From positions 6,882,001 to 6,946,000 of the forward strand of contig CAVNZM010000006.1 in NCBI GenBank assembly GCA_963693365.1: a stretch of DNA of 64,000 nucleotides. The letters are read 5' to 3'. Position numbers and translations under genes: made by a program. Source of the stretch: Amoebidium appalachense (lineage: Eukaryota > Ichthyosporea). The notes below the pieces were generated by a model. The model worked only from the letters and a program-made list of their open reading frames with translations. It was not told the DNA's origin and ran no database searches. Within the stretch, counting starts at the first letter, position 1. Each line of letters starts with the position of its first letter. Positions 1 to 10,463 of this stretch are shown here, piece after piece.

Positions 1-270
1 GATGGGTGGGTAAGCGAATGAGGTGTTCAATTCTTTTTTGTTTGGGGCACCCGGGGGGGGGGGGGGGGGGGGGGGGGGCTGAGGGGAATGGGAGGAATGG
101 GGTTGTGGGAAGGGATAGGTAGACTGGAAAATTTGATAAAGGGTTTTACTGTGTGGGTAAGAGGTTGATAAATAGCTTGCCCGTCTATGCATGCACGTGC
201 ACACTATTAGCATGCACGTGACACCGTGTAGCTGTGCATGGTCTAAGTGGGTGCCTTAGCCCCCCCCCAG

Positions 271-408
271 GGCAACTTTGGGCCACTGCGGCCCTTCACC
301 AGCCTGGCCACCTCCGACCCGGCTATGTGGCCAGGCCTAGACACCATGATGCTGTTCCCTCCTGCTGGTAGCATGCCCCGGCACCACGCCTATCACCCAC
401 ACACACAG

Positions 409-486
<78 letters not shown>

Positions 487-2091
487 GCGCACACACGCAC
501 GCGCACACGCACGCGCGCGCGCGCACACACACACACACAGAGAGAGAGAGACACACATACACACAGTGCGCCGATAGTACCCATGCTTTTTGTTCTGGCC
601 CAGGCCCACTGTGTTGATGAGTTGAAAACACGAGGGGAATGGGATGTAGTCCGGTCTTTGCCATCTCACAAGCCTAATTATTGGGCCCTACTGTGTGTGC
701 GCCTCTTTGTTGCTTCGGTTGGCATTTTCATGTGCCCTGTATCCACTCATGCAGTCCCACTGCACTCATGTATGCGTGTGTGGGTGCCTGCCTGCCTGCC
801 TGCCTGCCCGCCTGCCTGCCTGCCTGCCTGCCCCCCCGCCTGCCTCCCTGCATGTGTGTATGTGTGCGTGTTCGTGTGTGTAGACGTGCATCTGCGTGCT
901 TATGCGTGTCTGAGTGTGTGTGTATGTGCGTGTGTGCGTGCGTGTGTGTCTGTGTGCATGTGCATGTGATTTTCTTTCTCCCTCTCTCTCTCTCTCGCTC
1001 TTTTTGTGTGTGCGCGCGAGTGTGTGCTTGCGTGTGTGTGTGCGCGTGTGCGTGCCCACAAGTGTGTGTGTGTGTGTGTGTGTGTCCTGACCATGCACGT
1101 GCAGAGGATGAAAGGCGCAACAGTGAGGAATCCATAGGCCTGTCCATGGCCACACGTACCACCACCACCCACACATCCGCACCCGTCCCCCCTGCCCCCC
1201 CCTCTCTTTGGTGCCCCCGACCGACAGCCCCCCCCCCATGACGTTCAGTCAGCCACTACCCCCGCTGCCTATCAACCGCATAAACCCCCCTCCCGGCATG
1301 CGCTACCCCTCCAGCCAGCGTATGTTTGATCAAGCTCCCCCCCTCCCCCCCCCCCCCCCCCCCCCCAGATCCATCCATTCCACCCCACTCCTCGCCTTCT
1401 CCGTGTCCCCCCCCCCCTAAAAAATGTTTCCTTTAACCTCTGAGCCCCTTGCTATGCCAACCTCCCTCCCTCTCCTTGTTGTTACATATCTGCTCTACCT
1501 GCCCCCCCCCCCCCCCCTCCCCCCCGCGCCCCGAGGTGCTCGTTTTGCCTTCTCTGCACCGTCGGTTCCCCTCCCTCATGTCCAAGCCGTGACCGGAACG
1601 ACCCATGGATGGACACATGCAAAATGCAGGCAGCATAGCACGTTGTTTTTTTTTTTTTAAACACATGGCGCATAGCTGCTGTGGCGGAGGGTATAGGCAA
1701 GGGATGTCTTTTTGCATGCAGTGCACAGATCCTGTGGTGAAGGCCATAGGCAGGCGGTGTGCTTATACACGAGGGTATCAGCAGGTGGTGTCTTTATACA
1801 CATGGTGGAGGGTGTGGGTGTGGTGGTCATGATGCGTTTATCGGAGAGGAGATCCCCAGAAACCTAGTCCGTAATTGGTAATTGTGTGTGTGTGCAGCGG
1901 TGGAAAACGAGACTGAGTTCAAGCGGTCGGCACACATCATGTCCGAGCAGAAGCGCCGAGACAACATCAAGGATGCATTCTCGGCCCTCAGAAACACCCT
2001 TCCAAATGTGCGCCCAGGCACTACACGCCTGGCTGTGCTGAAAAAAGGTGTGAAATTGGGAGAGCTGAGCACAGCTTAGGAACGGTGGGGA

Positions 2092-2131
<40 letters not shown>

Positions 2132-2763
2132 GGGGGGGGACAAGCGGGGAAGGCGCAAGCAGGGAGGGAAGGGGGTGGGTGGGGGGGTGGGGGGCAAAGC
2201 AGGGGTGGGGGGGAGGGGGGGGGGGGGAAAGGGGAGGAAGGGGCAAGTGGGGGGAGGGGGGAAGGGGGGGGGGGGGGGGGGGAGGGGGGGGAGAGGGATA
2301 GAGTTGGCAGTGGTGGTATTTATGGGCAGGCAGAAAGTCAGTCAGGGGAAAGGGGGTGGAGGAGGAGGGGGGGGGGGTAGGATTAGGACGGGCTGGATTA
2401 AAATATAATGGTTTGGTCAGGTGGAGAGTTCAACTTGGGCAGGGTCGGGAGGATGGGGAAGGAGAGGGGAGAGGGGGCATTGTGCTGGACCATGCATGGG
2501 GTGGCTCGGACACAGAGGCACTGCAGTGTGTGAACCGCTAGGTGTTGCATTGCTCGCGGCCAAAAGAAGATGGGGGGGGGGGGGAGGATGAGGTTCTTTT
2601 GAGCATTTGTCATTCGTAGGATGGGATATGTGGTGGATGTTGTTTCCTAATATGGCAACTGACTTGTATGTGTGCAGCCACGGACCAGATGGAGATGCTC
2701 AAGAAGCAGAACAGAATGCTGAGGGAGAGGGTGGAGGCCCTGGAGAGGGGCCAGGCTGGCCAG
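271..2763 (+). CDS. bHLH-leucine zipper module (N-terminal part of a larger gene?)
   Basis: Exons I support: 271-367, 1105 onward (3' end uncertain), a P-rich part ending at 1319, 1898-2047 and 2678-2763. Exon 1898-2047 encodes a basic region with the E-box-reading pattern H-x3-E-x3-R ([10 protein letters not shown]), helix 1 ([16 protein letters not shown]), a loop and the start of helix 2 (TTRLAVLKK). Exon 2678-2763 continues helix 2 into a short zipper ([19 protein letters not shown]). This is the layout of Myc/Max/Mlx/USF-type factors, which bind CACGTG as dimers in the nucleus; the SEQKRR core resembles Mlx/Mondo proteins. Junctions 1319/1898 and 2047/2678 are in phase. The stretch 1152-1240 changes frame inside C runs, so either an intron or a homopolymer miscount lies there. 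No stop follows the zipper; the last exon ends in phase 0 and can splice to 3138 or 3186. No upstream start codon is assigned, so the 5' end is open. Confidence 0.82.
415..1090 (+). repeat. (CA)n, (TGCC)n and (GT)n intronic repeats
   Basis: About 70 bases of (CA)n at 415-484, then CG/CA mixtures and a short GA run to 550, a TGCC-rich stretch at 787-845, and GT-rich sequence to 1084. All lie in the presumed intron between exons 367 and 1105. Long open frames here in several frames are products of the repeat. Confidence 0.9.
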
Positions 2764-3137
2764 GTTGGTGGGGTGGGGGTGAAAAGAAGGGGGGGGGGGG
2801 GGGGGGGGGGAAGGTGGGGAGGGAGGGGAGGGGGGTGAATGGGGGGAGGGGGGAACTGGTTGTATTCATGTGTGATCTATTGGGGAGAGGGGAGGCAGGG
2901 GGATGCGTGCCTGGTGGTGGGTGGGTGGGGTGATGTGGGAGGGGGGGGATGGGGGGGATGGGAATATAGCGTTGGTGTGTACGGCTGTTTGATGCCTTGT
3001 GGTGCATCTGTCTTTTTTATTTCTTTCTAAAGAAATTTTTTTTTGGCGGGGGGTTTTTTTTTGGGTGGGGGGGGGGGGGGGGGGGGGGGGCAGTGGGGGG
3101 GTTAGGTATTTTCTTTTGTTTGGTGGTTCATGTGCAG

Positions 3138-3486
3138 GTGCATGGGCTGTTTGCAGGAATAATAGACTTATTTCGAGGATTTCAGGGCATGGGGACCCTG
3201 GACGTGCTAGTGGAGGCCATGCAGAAGCAACTCCACATCACGGCAAAGGACAAGGACGCTATGAGGTTGCTCTACAAGGATGAGGACCTGGTGCGTGTGC
3301 ATGTGTGGGTGGATGTGTGCTTGTGGGTGTGTGGGTGGGTGGGTGGGTGTGTGGGTGTGTGGGTGTGTGTGTTTGTGTGTGTTGGGTTGGAGGAGGGGGA
3401 GGGGGGGGGGGGGGGGGAGGGGAGGGCAGGGGTGTGGGGGGGAGGGAGGGCGGCATCCATGCTATGGTTGTGAGGGTAAGAAAGGG

Positions 3487-3520
<34 letters not shown>

Positions 3521-3819
3521 GAAAGGGAGAGAGAGGGAGAGAGAGATACAGAGTGAGAGCGAGAAAAAGGAGGGGGGGGAGGAAGTGCAGAGAGAGAGAG
3601 AGAGAGAAGGAGGCTCCTGCATGCAGGTGGATGAGGCGGGGGGGGGGGGGGGGGGGGGGGGGGGGAGCATCCGGGCAGGCACTGTGGGTGGTGCACGTGC
3701 ATGCACGGGGGTGACTAGGTGGGGTGCAGGCGGTAGACATCACGTGCCAGGAGGATCTGAACGACCTACTGAGCAAATACGATGCAACAAACGAGGACAT
3801 AAAGGTGTGTGTGTGTGGC

Positions 3820-3897
<78 letters not shown>

Positions 3898-3956
3898 TGG
3901 GCGGGTGTGTGTGTGTATGTGTGTGTGTGCGTGCGTGCGTGTGCGTGCGTGGGTGT

Positions 3957-4021
<65 letters not shown>

Positions 4022-4881
4022 GTGTGTGTGTGTGTGCGCGCACTTGGGTGTCTATGTGTCCTTGTCTGTGTCTGCCTGTGTGTCTGTGTGTGCGTGTTTG
4101 TTTGTTTGTCTCCTTTTGTGTGCCTGTGCCTGTGTGTTTATTTGCCTGTGTGCCTGTGTGCCTGTCTGTAGTTGTTTCATGCATGTGTTGGCACACACGG
4201 TGTGTTTGTGCTAGGGGGTGTGCATGTAGTGTCCGTGTGAGTATTGGGAGGTGTGCGCAGCCACGCTGCAGGGCATGTGGTGGGAGCATGGAAAGGGAGG
4301 CATGCACGGGCTAACCGTGTGGACGTGTGCAGCTGACCGTGTACGTCAAGCGCAGCCACCTGCAGTCCGTAGCTATGAACCCCCAGCTCACCCCACAGGT
4401 GTACACCCTTCCCTGCCTCCCCCCCCCCCCCCCTCCCCCCCCCCCCCCCCCCCCCAGGCGCCCCTGCCCCCGTGCCGGCCCTCCCCAAAGCACCACCAAC
4501 ACGCATTCACTGCATCAGCTCACACATATGCGCACATGCACGTCAAATCCCCCCTCTCTCCCCCTCCCCCCAACCCCCACCTCCCCACCGCCTGCAACAC
4601 ACTTACATGTACACAATCCTTGATTATACACTCCCCTGTGATGCCACTAAACACACCGTGACGTGCGCGCACATACAATACGTGGTTTTATCTCCCTTCT
4701 AGTGCCTGCATGTTATTGACATGTGTACAGGCGGTGGCTACCCCGGAGACCACGTTCACGTACATGTCATCCCCCGAGCCCTCAGCCACTCCCAAGGTCG
4801 AGCTGAATGATGTGGGCGAGCCAGTGGCTGATGAAAACGACCTGGCTGTACGACACACCCCCCTCCCCCCTCCCTCCCCCT

Positions 4882-4912
<31 letters not shown>

Positions 4913-5556
4913 AAAAAAAGAAAGAAAGAAAGAAAGAAAGAAAGAAACCCCCCCCCCCCCCCCCCCCCCCCCACACACACACGCACGCACACACTCCACC
5001 GCCACAACCCACATGTGACAGCCAAGTATGCATAGGGCAGGCATGAGTAAAAGCCATGCATATTGGTAAGGTCTAATGTCCCGTATGGCACAGAGACACA
5101 CTGTTCGTGCTATCTGACTGCGACTGTTTGGTGCTGTGCGCAAAAAGAAGTTTGAATATTTGTTTGTGAGAGTTTGCTGGGGGCTTTTTGAGGTAGTATT
5201 TTTCGACATGACGTCAATGTGACTTCAAGTCCACGCCCCATGTTGAGGTCGACTTCAAGAATTGGTTTTGCCTAAATATGGTGCAATCACTGTTCTCGTA
5301 ACCTTCCTTATAAGGAGGTTATTCGGTGAGGTGCCGACTTCTACTTGAAAGGCACACGGGCCCTTATGGTGCAGGCACCACCCCATGGTGTGTGCTGGTG
5401 GTGGGTGGGGCTGGGTGTGATGTTTACGCATGCACCCGGGGTTTCCGGATTATTTCAGATTATTCTAGCCTTCGCATGTGGTGCCCCTCTGTTCCGCCCT
5501 CGTATCGTGCTTGGCAGGCATGCATCTGTGCATGTGTGTGTATGTGTTTGCGATTG

Positions 5557-5596
<40 letters not shown>

Positions 5597-5730
5597 TGTG
5601 TGCGTGCGTGTGTGTGCCCCACTGACCAGGTGCCCTTTAGGACGAGGTGCTAGTGCAGGGGGATGATGGTGTGGACCTTGAGGACGGGGCAAGTGCCATG
5701 CACACCCTAGAGACTCGCCACGAGGTATCC

Positions 5731-5776
<46 letters not shown>

Positions 5777-8697
5777 CACACACACACACACATACACCCT
5801 TGAGCATGGGCTCTTCTAATGAAACATATACTCCGTGTGCTCTGCAAATTGAATCGTGCCGTCCGTTATGAATGTGTGCTTTGTCCTTTGTTGCACATTC
5901 TACCCCCCCACCATCCCTACATACACGCACACACAAGCATGCACACACACACACACACACAAATTCGCACACACACATAGACGACACAGCCACACAAACG
6001 CCTCCCCCTCTCCCCCCTCCACGGCTATTGTTTTCTGTGGCTCTGACATTTTGTTTTCAGGCGGAGTCCTCCCAGCAGGTCAGTGAGCTATACCTGGCCA
6101 TGCAGGCAAACCCCCTCATGGCCCTGGGTGGACCTAGAATGCAACAGGTCGAGTGGCAGAGGGCTAGGGTATACCGCTTCCTCAAAGGTATGTGCTTGTC
6201 CTGAATGCCTGTGTGAGGGTGGCTGTAAGGGTTGCAAAGGGGAGGGGTCGAGAGGATATGTGTGTGTGTATATTTTGTGTTTGATGGTTGCTTGGTCCCG
6301 TAGAGGAGCGGGAAGATAAGGGGGGTGAGGCCGGAGGGAGAGCAGGGAGGGATTGAGAGGGAGGGGGGGGGGGGTTGCTGACGGGGGTGTATGCAGCATG
6401 CAACGGCAACATGAGCAATGCGCAGTTGATGCTGGAGCGACACCTGGTATGTGGCCATGTCCTCTCTGTGTCTGTGTGTGATCGTTTTTGCCCGTCACGG
6501 ATGTCTGCTTTGTGCTCCGAGTTGTGAATCTTCCTCTTTCAGGTGGTGTGCATGAGGGGTGAGTTTGTCGTGCTCAACCCCGCATGTCAGTGCGCACACA
6601 TACGCAACACACACTAGGAGCAGCATGTATACCCGTGCATAAAAAAACACGACATCAGCCCTTTGCAATTTCGGGCTGCAGTATCCACATGCAGTGTGAT
6701 CCCCCCCCCCCCCCCCCCCCCCCCCCCACCCCCCACCCCCCCCCAGTACTGTGGAGCATAGTGTGCCATGCATGTGGCATTGTGGAACACAGTGCACCAC
6801 ATATTTCAGCCAGTGCTGAGTTTATGTTGTGCAGGAGTGGCTGAGCAAGTTCAAGGCTGACCAGCTAGATGAGAGCCACGTGGCCAGGGAGCTAGCTACG
6901 GGCAAGATGTACTGGCACGGCCACGACAAGCTAGGCAACCCGTGTCTGGTGCGTGGGCACGTGCATGGGCAGAGGGGAGGGGGTGTGTGTGGCTGCATTA
7001 CACGTGTGTGTGTGCACGTGTGAGGTCACGGGCACAGTTGCACAGGCAAACAGGCACACATACATGCAGACTCACTCGCATGCATACTCATGCAAGTGCG
7101 TGCTCACACACACACGCACCCATGCACACAGGCGCACAGGCACACATCTACACACACACACACACAGACATTCACCCACATGTGGCACACACAGGCACAC
7201 ATCTACACACACACACACACACAGACATTCACCCACATGTGGCACACACAGGCACACACACACACACACACACACACAGACATCCACCCACATGTGGCAC
7301 ACACAGGCACACACACACACACACACACACAGACATCCACCCACATGTGGCACACACAGGCACACACACACACACACACACACAGACATCCACCCACATG
7401 TGGCACACACAGGCACACACACACACACACACACACAGACATCCACCCACATGTGGCACACACAGGCACACACACAGACATCCACCCACATGTGGCACAC
7501 ACAGGCACACGCACAGACATCCACCCACATGTGGCACACACAGGCACGCACACAGGCACACACACAGACATCCACCCACATGTGGCACACACAGGCACAC
7601 ACACAGACATCCACCCACATGCGGCACACACAGGCACGCACACAGGCACACACACAGACATCCACCCACATGTGGCACACACAGGCACACACACAGACAT
7701 CCACCCACATGTGGCACACACAGGCACGCACACAGGCACACACACAGACATCCACCCACATGTGGCACACACAGGCACACACACAGGCACACGTGCACGT
7801 CCCAACTGCAATTCGCTCGCTGCACACAGCAATCCAACCACAAATAGCCAATAAAGACACACATCCGTCGCAAACAGCCCCCCCCCCCCCCCCTCCCCCC
7901 CTCCACCCGCCCTCCTCCTCCACCTCCCTCATGACATACGCTCACCCGTGCCCCCCCCCCCCCTCCCCCCCCCCTGGATGCTGCATGGTGCATGGAGATA
8001 TAACTAACACGGGTGTGTGGTGGTGCAAAGGTGTTCCATGTGCGCATGCACGACGTGGAGAAGAGGGACAAGTACGAGACGATCCGCATGTGGATCTACA
8101 TGTTCCAGCAGTTCCTAAACCAGAGGTAAACACACACCCTGTATCCTTTGTATTCTTGGCCCATTTCCATTGCCTCTGTAACTAACATTCTCCCCCACCT
8201 CTCCACTCCCCCCCTCCCCCCTCACTCCCCTCCCTCCCCCCTTGCCCCTGCCCCTTCCTCTCGTATCCGCCGTGTCAGGAGCCCATACGACATTTCGCAT
8301 TTTTGCATCTTTTCCGCTTGTTGTTCTAGCCCGTGTGGGGACTGTATGTGCATTGGGTTGCCATGACACCTGCCGCGGCACGGCACAAGCATATCATAAG
8401 GGGAAGGATTTGATCTAACAGTAGAAGAGACAGGCTGAGTAGAGTGCAACGCGAGCTCGTTAGAAGTGGAACCACGGCCACCTGGTCTGTGTTGGTGGTG
8501 AGTGCTGGGACTGATTGCACGGTGTTGCTGCAGGGCGGACCACCCATACCGGCAGTTTGTGATGATCTACAACCGAACAGGCGCCAGTAAGAAGAACTCC
8601 GACGTGGCCATGCTCAAGAAGCTGGTACACGCCACATGGCAACACACATCCACATATATGCACATGCACACACAGACACACACACAAATATACACAG

Positions 8698-8737
<40 letters not shown>

Positions 8738-8824
8738 ACACATGCACGCACACAAAAACACACATATGCTCACACGCTCACTCACACGTGCACACGCACA
8801 CGCGCTCGTGTGCGCACGCGCGCG

Positions 8825-8866
<42 letters not shown>

Positions 8867-9709
8867 CACACATCGCCGTACGTAGCCAGTCTTTTCTCCA
8901 CTTTGCGACTAAGCATACATATAAACACACGGGTCCAAGTGCGTGCAAAGACACACATACATAACGGCATCTGCACATGCACATACACACACAAACAAGT
9001 AAACAAGGAACAAAAAACACTATGACCAAAAAGACCACCTCCCCCGCCTCCCCCCCCCCCCCCCCCCCCTCCCCTCCCCTCCTCCTCCCCCCTTCCCTCC
9101 TCTACTCTCACGTTCTTTTCAAAGAAAGCAGAACACCCCCTCCCTCCCTCCCCCCTCCTCCTCCTCTCCCCCACCCCTCTCCCCCCCATAAAAAACAACA
9201 CATGCACATGCACAAACATACCCAGACACACAAACACACATGATACCAGCAAGCAGACCATAGCAAGACTGGTGGGTAGGGGGCCAAAAGTTGTAACAAA
9301 GTAACACGATGTGTTTGGCACGGTGTCTGAATGACCATGAAAGATGGGGAGCAAGGGCCAGATATGTGTGTGTGTGGGCAGAGAGGGGGACGGGGATGTG
9401 TGTGGGCAGAGAGGGGGACGGGGATGTGTGTGGGCAGAGAGGGGGACGGGGATGTGTGTGGGCAGAGAGAGCGTATGCACGTGCATGTGGGTGTGCTGAC
9501 ACTGTGTGGCATCTGCAGGTGCAGATGTACCAGCTCAACTACCCGGACATCTGTGCGCGCATCTACGTGCTGCAGCCGGACTTTGTGTTCAAATATGCAT
9601 ACGTGCTGCTCAAAAAGGTCACAACAAAGCGCTTCAGGGCAGGCGTATGTACCCCCCCCCCCCCCCCCCCCCCCTCGCTCCTCCTCCCCCCCTCACCCCC
9701 TCCCCCCCC

Positions 9710-9808
<99 letters not shown>

Positions 9809-10463
9809 CCCCCGGGTCACACCACACGGTATCTCCCATGTACGGGCCTAGACTTGCACAAGTGAAACAAATGCACACAGGCGGGTGCAGACACTCACGC
9901 ACAAGCACGGATGCATGAATACAACAATCGCGCTGAATACAACAATCACACACACGGCTAAATAAGTACAACCACCACACATACGGCTACATAAATACAT
10001 GCGCACACACGGCTACATAAATACAGGCACACGTGCTGCTTCCTAGTGCCGTCACTGCCACACAGACACATGCAAGGTTGCTTTCGTGCTCGTTGGGTTC
10101 GTGTGTGCTCTGAGACTCTGCTCCGCCGATGCCGGTGCCAACATTGTGACCCCCCGCTCTGCACCTCTCCCCCCCTCCCCCTTCCCCCCCTCTTCTCCCC
10201 CCCCCCCCCCCCCTCCCCCCTCTCTGCCCCCGGCCCCCCCCCCCCCCCCCCCCTCCCCTCCTCTATTTCCACCCCTCCCTCACCACCCCCCTCCCCGCGG
10301 CTATACTACATGTTGCAAGCATGGCACATTCACCTCATATTGTCTATGGGGGATGCAGATCAAGCTAGTGTCGCAGAAGCATCAGAAAGAGACGCTGCTC
10401 AAGTACTTCGACCCTGAAAACCTGCCCATCGAGTTTGGCGGCACAAGTGTGGGGTCCAACTAG
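3138..10463 (+). CDS. PB1-like plus CRAL-TRIO (Sec14-like) lipid-binding protein
   Basis: Exons: 3138 (or 3186)-3290, 3730-3804, 4333-4398, 4731-4847, 5641-5724, 6061-6187, 6397-6446, 6835-6948, 8031-8125, 8534-8624, 9519-9617 and 10359-10463 (TAG). Every junction is GT-AG and phase-consistent. The first three exons read as the second half of a PB1 domain: helix 1 (TLDVLVEAMQKQL), an OPCA-like acidic motif (YKDEDL, then DITCQEDL) and the last strand (LTVYVKRS). An acidic linker follows. From 6061 the protein is CRAL-TRIO: N-lobe (VYRFLKG, LMLERHLEWLSKF), GKMYWHGHDKLGNPCLVF, then MLKKLVQMYQLNYPDICARI and the C-terminal LLKYFDPENLPIEFGG typical of Sec14. The family binds phosphoinositides, sterols or other lipids at membranes. 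PB1 strand 1-2 with its basic cluster is not obvious. Phase allows fusion to the upstream bHLH exons. If it is a separate gene, the ATG at 3189 is a possible start. Introns carry CA/GT and C/G runs. Confidence 0.88.
3824..4035 (+). repeat. (GT)n microsatellite in intron
   Basis: Two long (GT)n blocks, 3824-3893 and 3959-4020, separated by GTGCGTGCGT variants. They fill the intron directly after exon 3730-3804 of the PB1/CRAL-TRIO gene; the donor GT merges into the repeat. Confidence 0.95.
5209..5315 (+). promoter_or_regulatory. Intronic CRE plus CArG box pair
   Basis: Inside the intron 4848-5640 there is about 400 bases of non-repetitive sequence. It holds a perfect palindromic cAMP-response element TGACGTCA (5209-5216), a near-CArG CTAAATATGG (5272-5281) and a perfect SRF-type CArG box CCTTATAAGG (5306-5315). 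A CRE near a CArG box is the arrangement seen in immediate-early promoters of animals. It could be an enhancer or an internal promoter for the CRAL-TRIO part. Function is inferred from sequence only; CArG matches are expected by chance a few times in 64 kb. Confidence 0.35.
7140..7790 (+). repeat. Nested 30-50 bp minisatellite in intron
   Basis: About 14 copies of a unit built around GACATCCACCCACATGTGG followed by CACACACAGGCACAC, with (CA)n spacers that shrink from left to right and a higher-order pair of units in the right half. It sits in the intron between exons 6835-6948 and 8031-8125. The array is open in several frames on both strands because of its composition; I do not read it as coding. 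Confidence 0.95.
9366..9470 (+). repeat. Four-copy 27-bp tandem repeat upstream of an exon
   Basis: Four near-identical units of GTGTGTGGGCAGAGAG plus GGGGACGGGGAT. They end about 50 bases before the acceptor of exon 9519-9617. Confidence 0.9.
9646..9807 (+). repeat. Poly(C) runs followed by (CA)n
   Basis: C-rich runs with two uninterrupted poly(C) tracts, then about 80 bases of (AC)n, immediately 3' of the donor at 9617. The same poly(C)-(CA)n order recurs at 15440-15534 and elsewhere in the window. Confidence 0.95.

Noticed and set aside
3259-4307. Minus-strand and plus-strand frames rich in P, S, T, H or C, V, G
   Set aside because: Shadows of (GT)n and poly(G) tracts between PB1-like exons; no splice or codon support.
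7140-7790. Regular repeats and spacers reminiscent of a CRISPR array
   Set aside because: Spacers are not unique sequence but (CA)n of varying length, there are no cas genes, and the genome is eukaryotic.
6942-8185. Open frames of 250-410 codons across the CA/ACATGTGGC repeat, on both strands
   Set aside because: The array is open in several frames on both strands because of its composition, it lies in an intron between two good CRAL-TRIO exons, and the translations are H/T or C/V repeats.
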